This document shows, piece after piece, positions 1-5,879 of a stretch of 41,316 nt of DNA. The notes beneath the pieces are model-generated. The model had not been told where the DNA came from. It made no database searches and saw only the letters and a list, made by a program, of their open reading frames with translations. Position 1 is the first letter of the stretch; every line of letters begins with the position of its first letter. The stretch comes from Paludibacteraceae bacterium (GTDB lineage: Bacteria; Bacteroidota; Bacteroidia; Bacteroidales; Paludibacteraceae): the NCBI GenBank assembly GCA_024401565.1, contig JAKSKU010000021.1, positions 1 to 41,316 of the forward strand, given 5' to 3'. The position numbers were made by a program, and so were the translations under genes.

Positions 1-50
1 AACAGCAAAAAATTGAGTTGAATTTAATACTTGACACAGTTCATTTTACA

Positions 51-401
51 CTACCAAACGAACTGATCTTCAGCCACAATACCTTTATAGATCTCTTCTT
101 CATCATAAATCAGATGAATGTCTAATGCATCTTCCAACTTTGAAATCATCTCTAAAGACAAGTTCTCTTTTCCTTTGAGAATTTTTGAAACATATTGTTG
201 GGTACAATTAATCTTTTCTGCAAGTGCTTTTTGTGTCATTCCATTTCGCTTCATTTGAAGAAGTACTTTCACCGCTATTCGTTGAGAATGACGTAACCAT
301 GACCAATTGTCACGTCTCCACTCTGCTTCAGTACGCCATGAAGAGGCAGTTGAACTCTTATGATTCTCTAAAAACTCAATTGTTTTCGAATTGTTTTCCA
401 T
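51..401 (-). CDS. XRE-family helix-turn-helix protein, probable antitoxin
   Basis: A protein of about 116 residues with a Cro/C1-type helix-turn-helix in its second half (motifs GMTQKALAEKINC and TQQYVSKILKGKENLS, roughly residues 60-100). This fold binds operator DNA as a dimer. The N-terminal part is rich in Trp and Arg (WRTEAEWRRDNWSWLR) and may contact the partner protein. I start at the ATG at 401 because the longer frame begins with TTG at 407. It lies 12 nt downstream of the stop codon of the preceding gene on the same strand, the toxin-first order of higBA-type modules, where the HTH protein both neutralises the toxin and represses the operon. The HTH is seen directly; the antitoxin role is inferred from context. 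Confidence 0.75.
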   Translation of the reverse strand: MENNSKTIEFLENHKSSTASSWRTEAEWRRDNWSWLRHSQRIAVKVLLQMKRNGMTQKALAEKINCTQQYVSKILKGKENLSLEMISKLEDALDIHLIYDEEEIYKGIVAEDQFVW

Positions 402-413
402 AATCAAACAGCA

Positions 414-965
414 TTAACCAATCTCAGACAAGTAATCAAGAAAACCATCAGAATCTATCACATTAGATTCTATCAAATATTGACGAACCTTTTCAATCTT
501 GTGTAATTCAGACAGTGTATGTTCACGTTCCTGCATTGTTCTTGTTAGTTTTATTGCACCTCCAGTTATAATATAGCACCCTGGTTCTAACTTGATGGCA
601 TATATCCTCAACCAAGATGCATGCCCCTTCCTATCTTTAACTTTTGCCTTCTCCTTACTTAACAGAATCTCACTTGTTCTTGAATTCTCTAACGGACGAA
701 ATAATTTATCCAGATCTGCATCAGGAGATATATCAAGAATCAAACATTGCAACCTATAATTATCATCAATTGTATCATAAATTGCTTGGTTGATATCTGT
801 AATCTTAAAATAAGACGTCAAATCAGAAATATTCTGTAAAAAGAATTCAACCAACCATTCTGGGGCACTCCATTGTTCGAATAAACGTTGAAGTGCATTA
901 TCTTCTTCTCCGTCATAGCGAACCGCCCAAAGAGTACTGTTATCAAGGATTTTATCAAAAGTCAT
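414..965 (-). CDS. Putative toxin partner of the HTH protein (RelE/HigB-like tail)
   Basis: A 183-residue protein with no motif I can assign with certainty. Its C-terminal third (LRIYAIKLEPGCYIITGGAIKL, then RTMQEREHTLSELHKIEKVRQYL) follows the beta-strand/basic-helix pattern of the RelE/HigB/Gp49-like toxin fold, in which a small ribonuclease-type domain ends in a helix after a strand ending in K-x-T/R. It is longer than classical HigB (about 90-110 residues) because of an acidic N-terminal half. It is the first gene of a two-gene unit with a promoter just upstream and an HTH gene 12 nt downstream. The toxin call rests mainly on this order and weak fold resemblance. It could instead be an unrelated cofactor-binding protein. 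Confidence 0.45.
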   Translation of the reverse strand: MTFDKILDNSTLWAVRYDGEEDNALQRLFEQWSAPEWLVEFFLQNISDLTSYFKITDINQAIYDTIDDNYRLQCLILDISPDADLDKLFRPLENSRTSEILLSKEKAKVKDRKGHASWLRIYAIKLEPGCYIITGGAIKLTRTMQEREHTLSELHKIEKVRQYLIESNVIDSDGFLDYLSEIG

Positions 966-988
966 TTTGCCGTTACTTTAATTAAGCG

Positions 989-1019
989 CAAAAATAATAA
1001 AAAAACACAACAATACAAC
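989..1019 (-). promoter_or_regulatory. Bacteroidetes-type promoter of the toxin/antitoxin-like unit
   Basis: Read on the minus strand, GTTG (1019-1016) is followed after 19 nt by TATTTTTG (996-989), which fits the -33/-7 pattern TTTG-N19-TAnnTTTG apart from the first base. Transcription would start near 983, giving a leader of about 18 nt before the ATG at 965. Confidence 0.55.
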
Positions 1020-1040
1020 CATCAGTTGTAAAAAAACATA

Positions 1041-1069
1041 AAAAAAAGGAGAGTCAAACGACTCTCCTT
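1041..1069 (-). terminator. Intrinsic terminator of the SDR gene
   Basis: A perfect 10-bp stem (AAGGAGAGTC / GACTCTCCTT) with a 4-nt loop is followed on the minus strand by a run of T. It lies about 45 bp past the stop codon of the dehydrogenase gene. Confidence 0.8.
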
Positions 1070-1115
1070 CTATTTAAAAATGTCTAATTCTAACATCCTA
1101 ATATTCAATACTTCC

Positions 1116-1847
1116 TTACTTCAACTTTGCTAGAGCCTGATCTAGAGTCAAACCTGCGTAATCCTGAGCAGAGATGATTCTACCTGACTTCTTGTCGTCA
1201 GCGAAAACTCCTAGAACAACTCCTGGCAATGCACTCTCTGGAGCGTTAGGAGCGTTAGGGCCACCCAAGTCTGTACGGCACCAACCTGGATCAGTTAAGC
1301 TGATCACGACATCAGTACCGTCGATCTTAGAAGCCAAATCCTTAGTGATCTTATCAAGACCAGCCTTACTTGCTGAGTAAGCAGCCTGTTCTGGCTCAAG
1401 ATTGATACCACTTGTAGTGTTGACGATTCTACCGAAACCAGCCTCGATCATGCGTGGCAAGTAGTGGTAGCATATAATCATTGGAGCAATTGTGTTAACC
1501 TTCAAGCTCTCAACGAAATCCTCTGCTGGTGTGTTATAATAATCTGGGAAAGGACGATATGTAACCTGGATACCTGCATTGTTAAGAACGATCTCAATCT
1601 TTGTACCCTTGTCATCGATCTCCTTTAGCATACGTTTTACGTCTTTGTCATCCTCAAGCTGGCACTCTACCGAGTAAGCCTCAACTCCCATTGCCTTAAC
1701 CTCTGCCAAAGTAGCGTCAAGATGAGATTTTTTTCTACTCTGAAGAACAACGTTGCAGCCTCTTTCTGCCAAGAATTTTGCTGCCAAAGCTCCGATACCA
1801 CGTGATGCACCAGTTACAAGTGCCCACTTACCTTTAATTTCTGTCAT
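1116..1847 (-). CDS. Short-chain dehydrogenase/reductase (SDR) family oxidoreductase
   Basis: A 243-residue classical SDR. The Rossmann cofactor-binding motif TGASRGIG is at residues 12-19, NNAG at 89-92, the active-site Ser in NTTSG near 146, and the catalytic pair Tyr157/Lys161 in YSASK. The basic residues after beta-2 (LQSRKK, 35-40) favour NADPH over NADH. Length matches the FabG-like/classical group. The substrate cannot be read from the sequence, and the gene is monocistronic with its own terminator and a -7-like box upstream, so there is no pathway context. A general 3-oxoacyl or sugar/steroid alcohol reductase is possible. Confidence 0.9.
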   Translation of the reverse strand: MTEIKGKWALVTGASRGIGALAAKFLAERGCNVVLQSRKKSHLDATLAEVKAMGVEAYSVECQLEDDKDVKRMLKEIDDKGTKIEIVLNNAGIQVTYRPFPDYYNTPAEDFVESLKVNTIAPMIICYHYLPRMIEAGFGRIVNTTSGINLEPEQAAYSASKAGLDKITKDLASKIDGTDVVISLTDPGWCRTDLGGPNAPNAPESALPGVVLGVFADDKKSGRIISAQDYAGLTLDQALAKLK

Positions 1848-1869
1848 AACTGTTTGTTTAATTTTTCTA

Positions 1870-1877
1870 CAAAAGTA
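1870..1877 (-). promoter_or_regulatory. -7 box upstream of the SDR gene
   Basis: TACTTTTG on the minus strand matches TAnnTTTG and sits about 23 nt upstream of the start codon at 1847. I see no -33 TTTG at the expected 19-21 nt spacing, so the promoter is only half supported. Confidence 0.35.
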
Positions 1878-2038
1878 TTCATTTTTATCGACAAAGCCAC
1901 TATTTTAGCACAATAAATTCAAAATCGAGCATCACAATTTTATAATTAACGCAATCATTTTATTTGTCAGAATTTTATATTTTTGCATAGCAATAAATTA
2001 TGGTAATCATATACTAGTTGTCCAAACACGCTTATTTT

Positions 2039-2091
2039 TATGCTCGCCCTACGGGCTCGCATAGGAAGGGGAGTTAGGGCGTTCCGCCCTT
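2039..2091. repeat. Two adjacent GC-rich palindromes (REP-like element)
   Basis: This lies in the 339-bp gap between the SDR gene and the nitroreductase gene. The first hairpin pairs TATGC..GCATA around GCCC-TAC-GGGC (2039-2063). The second pairs AGGGCG-TTC-CGCCCT (2076-2090). The element is far more GC-rich than its AT-rich surroundings. No ORF is supported in the rest of the gap, which has a lone TATTTTTG box at 1978-1985. Confidence 0.6.
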
Positions 2092-2186
2092 AACAATCCT
2101 CATATTATACAACTGCTATATAATCTCCTAAAACATTGCGACGTCATAATAAGATTTCAACAATCATAATAATCTCATTCACTAAA

Positions 2187-2915
2187 ATGAAGAAACTTTT
2201 AACTTCAGCACTTTGTGTAGCTTGCGTACTTTCTTCTTTATCATCATGCGGAAAAGCAGAGAAGGCAGAAACTTGCACAGGTAAGGCAGAATCTACATGT
2301 GCTGCAAAGGAAGAAAATCCAGTTTTCTCAATCGACACTTTGGTAGCGGACTCAATCATTCTTCCTGCTCCTCAGACAACAGGAGGCATGCCTCTATACG
2401 ATGCCTTGACAGCTCGTGTAACTAACCGTAATTTCAAGCCAGACGCTTTGTCAGACCAGACTATCTCTAACCTACTTTGGACTGCAACAGGCGTCAACAG
2501 ACATGTAGCCGATGATCCACGTCTAACTGCACCTACAGCAAGAAACGCTCAGGAGATTGATGTCTATGTCTGCACAAAATCAGCTGTATATCTATACCAT
2601 CCCGTAGGCCACAAGTTGACTTTAGTCAACAAGGGTGATTTCCGTGCTCAGGCAGGAAAGAATCCTTTCCACGCTAACTCAAGTGTTGATTTGATCATGG
2701 TTGCCAACTACGACAAGATGGAAGGCTTCGACGAGCACGGCATGGCATTCTACGGTGCCACTGACACTGGTTACATCAGTCAGAACATCTATCTATTCTG
2801 CGCAGCCAATGATTTGAAAACTTGCGTCTGCGGACATATCGACAGAGAGGAGATCGCTAAGTTCATCAACTTGAAGAACGGATACGTGACTCTTACTCAG
2901 CCAGTTGGAATGTAA
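2187..2915 (+). CDS. Lipoprotein with a nitroreductase (SagB/ThcOx-like) domain
   Basis: A 242-residue protein from the ATG at 2187; an in-frame ATG 51 nt upstream lacks a signal sequence at its start. Residues 1-21 form a lipoprotein signal peptide (MKKLLTSALCVACVLSSLSSC) with the lipidated Cys at 21. A short Cys/Ala/Glu-rich spacer follows. From about residue 55 there is a nitroreductase-fold domain: PLYDALTARVTNRNF (the FMN-phosphate-binding Arg region), LSDQTISNLLWTATGVNR, and a conserved SAPTARN-like segment (TAPTARNAQEID). Such proteins bind FMN and reduce small molecules with NAD(P)H, or act as dehydrogenases in SagB-type enzymes. The signal peptide puts it in the cell envelope, which is unusual for a flavin enzyme. 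A strong terminator follows. Confidence 0.85.
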   Translation: MKKLLTSALCVACVLSSLSSCGKAEKAETCTGKAESTCAAKEENPVFSIDTLVADSIILPAPQTTGGMPLYDALTARVTNRNFKPDALSDQTISNLLWTATGVNRHVADDPRLTAPTARNAQEIDVYVCTKSAVYLYHPVGHKLTLVNKGDFRAQAGKNPFHANSSVDLIMVANYDKMEGFDEHGMAFYGATDTGYISQNIYLFCAANDLKTCVCGHIDREEIAKFINLKNGYVTLTQPVGM

Positions 2916-2942
2916 TATAACGTTGACGTTAACAACAAAAAC

Positions 2943-2969
2943 AAAGCCGGGCTTCAAAAGTCCGGCTTT
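2943..2969 (+). terminator. Intrinsic terminator of the lipoprotein nitroreductase gene
   Basis: The 8-bp stem AAAGCCGG / CCGGCTTT has an 11-nt loop and is followed by a T-rich stretch (ATTTGTTTG). It sits 28 bp after the stop codon. Confidence 0.7.
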
Positions 2970-2981
2970 ATTTGTTTGTCT

Positions 2982-3001
2982 ATGCATAATGAATTATGCA
3001 T
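2982..3001. repeat. Small inverted repeat ATGCATAAT / ATTATGCAT
   Basis: A perfect 9-bp inverted repeat with a 2-nt spacer, followed by a further ATTATGAATT copy. It fills the short gap between two convergent genes. Related AT-rich tracts occur at 8730-8760 and 40727-40780. Confidence 0.5.
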
Positions 3002-3012
3002 TATGAATTTAA

Positions 3013-4386
3013 TTAAAGGTCAACCTTTGGCATTGAAGCCCAACCCTTCTGGATATCCTCGTCAGTTGGGATATAGTCGCCCATCTCGCCATTGTTGAAC
3101 TTCTCGTAAGCAACAAGGTCGAAGTAACCAGTACCAGTAAGACCGAATAGGATCTTCTTCTTCTCTCCTGTCTGCTTGCACTTCAAAGCCTCATCGATTG
3201 CGACGCGGATAGCGTGAGACGACTCAGGTGCTGGAAGGATACCCTCAACACGAGCGAACTGAGTTGCAGCCTCGAACACACTTGTCTGCTCTACAGCCAC
3301 AGCCTCCATCATTCCCTGATGGTAAAGTTCAGAAAGCGTAGAAGTCATACCGTGGAAGCGAAGACCACCAGCGTGGCTTGCAGACGGAATGAATCCGCTA
3401 CCTAGAGTGTACATCTTAGCAAGCGGACAGATCTTACCTGTATCACAGAAATCGTAAGCGTACTTACCACGAGTGAAGCTTGGACAAGATGCAGGCTCAA
3501 CAGCAATGATTCTGTAGTCGTTCTCGCCTCTCAACTTCTCTCCCATGAATGGAGCGATAAGTCCACCAAGGTTTGATCCACCACCAGCGCAACCGATGAT
3601 GATATCTGGCTTAACTCCATACTTGTCTAGAGCAGCCTTTGCCTCAAGACCGATCACACTCTGGTGAAGAAGCACCTGATTCAACACACTACCCAAAACA
3701 TAGCGGTAACCTTCAGAATGAGTGGCAACCTCAACAGCCTCTGAGATAGCGCAACCAAGAGAACCTGTTGTGCCAGGGAACTCCTCAAGAATCTTACGTC
3801 CGATCTCTGTAGTGTTTGACGGAGAAGGAGTGATAGACGCACCATAAGTACGCATAACCTCGCGTCGGAACGGCTTCTGCTCGTAAGAACACTTCACCAT
3901 ATAAACCTTACAGTCTAGACCGAAATATGCACAAGCCATAGAAAGAGCTGTACCCCACTGACCAGCGCCAGTCTCAGTTGTCACACCCTTCAAGCCCTGC
4001 TTCTTAGCGTAGTAAGCCTGAGCGATGGCAGAGTTTAGTTTGTGGCTACCAGATGTGTTGTTACCCTCAAACTTATAATAGATCTCAGCAGGAGTGCCAA
4101 GAGCCTTCTCCAAACAGTAAGCGCGAACCACTGGTGAAGGACGGTACATCTTATAGAAATTACGGATTTCTTCCGGAATAGCGATGAATTTTGTGTTTTC
4201 ATCAAGTTCCTGCTCTACCAACTCACGACAGAACACAGCGCTAAGCTCATCAGCAGTAAGAGGTTTAAGAGTAGCTGGATTAAGAAGCGGAGCTGGCTTC
4301 TGCTTCATGTCTGCACGAAGGTTGTACCAAGCTGTAGGTATCTCATCCTCCGAAAGATAAATCTTGTATGGGATTTTCTGTTCCAT
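3013..4386 (-). CDS. trpB: TrpB2-type tryptophan synthase beta-like protein
   Basis: A 457-residue PLP-dependent enzyme of the TrpB2 type, which is longer than classical TrpB (about 400). The Schiff-base lysine lies in GSHKLNSA (Lys116), the indole-site motif ETGAGQWG is at about 138-145, and the phosphate-binding glycine loop is CAGGGSNLGG (about 266-275). It should condense indole with serine to give tryptophan. No trpA, trpC or other trp gene is nearby, and TrpB2 enzymes often work without a TrpA partner, using free indole. It has its own consensus promoter and is monocistronic. The family call is secure; the in vivo substrate (indole salvage or phosphoserine-type chemistry) is inference. 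Confidence 0.93.
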   Translation of the reverse strand: MEQKIPYKIYLSEDEIPTAWYNLRADMKQKPAPLLNPATLKPLTADELSAVFCRELVEQELDENTKFIAIPEEIRNFYKMYRPSPVVRAYCLEKALGTPAEIYYKFEGNNTSGSHKLNSAIAQAYYAKKQGLKGVTTETGAGQWGTALSMACAYFGLDCKVYMVKCSYEQKPFRREVMRTYGASITPSPSNTTEIGRKILEEFPGTTGSLGCAISEAVEVATHSEGYRYVLGSVLNQVLLHQSVIGLEAKAALDKYGVKPDIIIGCAGGGSNLGGLIAPFMGEKLRGENDYRIIAVEPASCPSFTRGKYAYDFCDTGKICPLAKMYTLGSGFIPSASHAGGLRFHGMTSTLSELYHQGMMEAVAVEQTSVFEAATQFARVEGILPAPESSHAIRVAIDEALKCKQTGEKKKILFGLTGTGYFDLVAYEKFNNGEMGDYIPTDEDIQKGWASMPKVDL

Positions 4387-4426
4387 GATATTAAACTAAT
4401 GTGAATTTAAATCTAAATGTTCTATA

Positions 4427-4457
4427 CAAAGTTAACGATTTGTATTTATTATCCAAA
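4427..4457 (-). promoter_or_regulatory. Consensus Bacteroidetes promoter of the trpB2 gene
   Basis: Minus strand: TTTG (4457-4454), 19-nt spacer, TAACTTTG (4434-4427). This is an exact match to TTTG-N19-TAnnTTTG. Transcription would start near 4421, giving a leader of about 35 nt. Confidence 0.75.
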
Positions 4458-4489
4458 ATAAGAGCACCTTAATACAGGAAAGTGTAAAC

Positions 4490-4523
4490 AAAAAAATTAG
4501 GGAACACCATCACGGAGTCCCCT
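4490..4523 (-). terminator. Intrinsic terminator after the RsmI-like gene
   Basis: Minus strand: AGGGGAC pairs with GTTCCCT (one G-U) over an 11-nt loop and is followed by AATTTTTTTG. It separates the RsmI-like gene from the trpB2 promoter. Confidence 0.6.
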
Positions 4524-4630
4524 ATCTTCAAGATTTTTCAAATCTTTTTCTAAAACGTTCTATTGTTGTATTGACTGCTTAATCTTGGCATTGCCAATTT
4601 CGCAGCGTTATTTACATATTAAATACGGAA

Positions 4631-5344
4631 TCATTTATATATAATGAATATCGAAGGACGTTTATTCAAGTCAGGCAACGTCATCTTTTTCCATTCCGCC
4701 ACCGTCTTCGTCACTATATATTCCGTTTCTAAAGTCACATCGCAGGCCACACATAGAAGAGTGTTAGGCTGAAGAGTTTGAAGAAGAGTCTCTAGCATCT
4801 TCATATTGCGATATGGTGTCTCGATAAAAATTTGAGACTGATGTTCCGACGATGCCCTATGCTCAAGTTTTTTTATTGTGTTCAATCTATCCGATGATTC
4901 TATAGGAAGATATCCGACAAAAGCAAAACTCTGCCCGTTGAATCCGGAAGCCATAAGTCCCATAAGTATAGACGACGGTCCAACCATCGGCACCACCTTT
5001 ATCTCCTTTCTTTGCGCAATCCTCACCACTTCAGCACCGGGATCAGCCACGCACGGGCAGCCAGCCTCCGAGATAATGCCCACATCATTGCCATCAAGCA
5101 CCGGTTTAAGGAAAGTGGTGATTTCCTCTGGAGACGTATGTTTGTTGAGAGTGTAGAAAGTCAACGCGTCTATATCAATCTCCTTATCCACACGCTTCAG
5201 GAATCTTCTGACAGTGCGTACATCCTCAACGATGAAGTGACGCAATCTTCGTATCACAACATAATTATATTGTGGAAAAAGATTGTCGATGTCACACTCT
5301 CCAAGAGTGTTAGGGATAAGATAAATAGTTCCTTTATTAGCCAT
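4631..5344 (-). CDS. RsmI-like SAM-dependent methyltransferase (tetrapyrrole-methylase fold)
   Basis: A 237-residue protein from the ATG at 5344; a longer in-frame start at 5398 would overlap the promoter of the divergent RNA. Motifs of the COG0313/RsmI group are present: GTIYLIPNTLGE at the N-terminus, the SAM loop DVGIISEAGCPCVADPGAEVV (about 84-104), GPSSILMGLMASGF, and FIETPYRN. RsmI 2'-O-methylates C1402 of 16S rRNA. This copy is shorter than E. coli RsmI (286 residues). It lacks an obvious N-terminal LxLVxTPIGNL consensus and the C-terminal DUF, so it is the Bacteroidetes side branch whose target is less certain. It is divergent from the 6S-like RNA. Confidence 0.8.
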   Translation of the reverse strand: MANKGTIYLIPNTLGECDIDNLFPQYNYVVIRRLRHFIVEDVRTVRRFLKRVDKEIDIDALTFYTLNKHTSPEEITTFLKPVLDGNDVGIISEAGCPCVADPGAEVVRIAQRKEIKVVPMVGPSSILMGLMASGFNGQSFAFVGYLPIESSDRLNTIKKLEHRASSEHQSQIFIETPYRNMKMLETLLQTLQPNTLLCVACDVTLETEYIVTKTVAEWKKMTLPDLNKRPSIFIIYK

Positions 5345-5390
5345 ATCATTATCGAAATCGAACGCAAAATTAACAAAAAAAGCGTAAACT

Positions 5391-5421
5391 TTTGCCATAT
5401 ACGTAAAAAAGGCTACTTTTG
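5391..5421 (+). promoter_or_regulatory. Consensus promoter of the 6S-like RNA
   Basis: TTTG (5391-5394), 19-nt spacer, TACTTTTG (5414-5421). This is an exact Bacteroidetes -33/-7 promoter. Five nucleotides further on begins the first base of the terminal stem of the RNA (5426), so the start site and RNA end agree. Confidence 0.8.
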
Positions 5422-5425
5422 TATC

Positions 5426-5623
5426 ATTGCCACGCCGTCTATTGATTGTTAAACTTTACAATTATTAAAACTTACCGGGTGAAATTGTCGTTTACAATGG
5501 CGGGCCTCGACTCAAGGTTGCTTGCAGCCTTGTTTTGCATCGCACGGAGGATTACAAAGGAAACGCGTACCCCAATTCCTTATTTCAGAGGAGTTTAATT
5601 TAATCACGGTGTGGCAATTTTTT
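5426..5623 (+). ncRNA. ssrS: 6S-like RNA candidate (about 198 nt rod-shaped RNA)
   Basis: No ORF explains this stretch, but it folds end to end into one long rod. The closing stem pairs 5426-5437 (ATTGCCACGCCG) with 5607-5618 (CGGTGTGGCAAT). Extensions pair 5443-5447 with 5602-5606 and 5449-5455 with 5592-5598. A large AU-rich internal bubble follows, then inner helices 5477-5480/5569-5572, 5489-5493/5561-5565 and 5505-5508/5547-5550. The apical hairpin is 5513-5519/5526-5532. The 3' strand runs directly into TTTTT, giving an intrinsic terminator. Size, end-pairing, central bubble and own promoter are the hallmarks of 6S RNA, which binds sigma-70-type RNA polymerase by mimicking an open promoter. 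I believe the Bacteroidales-1 motif family is the likely match, but this is unverified. Confidence 0.72.
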
Positions 5624-5833
5624 GTTTAGTCAAGCACACTCCCTTTCATCAACAAAAAATTCAATGAAGATAACATAGCAGTTGGTCAAAACGATTCCGA
5701 CCCAACTTTCAAGTTTTAATCACATTCTGCATTCAGGAATATAAATTCGAATTGTTTTTTCCTATTTTTTATGTTATACAATAGGCAAGTGTTAAAAAAA
5801 ACAAAAAAAAGAATACCAAGTTTGGAAATTTAT

Positions 5834-5841
5834 TATTTTTG
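5834..5841 (+). promoter_or_regulatory. -7 box upstream of the T9SS type B cargo gene
   Basis: TATTTTTG fits TAnnTTTG and lies 38 nt before the ATG at 5880. A TTTG at 5821-5824 is too close to be its -33 box. Apart from the RNA and this box I see nothing in 5624-5879. Confidence 0.4.
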
Positions 5842-5879
5842 CTAAATAGAAAAATTCGAATGTAGAAATAATAGGGTTT

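Noticed and set aside
5012-5452. A 146-residue plus-strand frame opposite the RsmI-like gene
   Set aside because: It is antisense to a recognised enzyme and overlaps the 6S-like RNA promoter and first bases.
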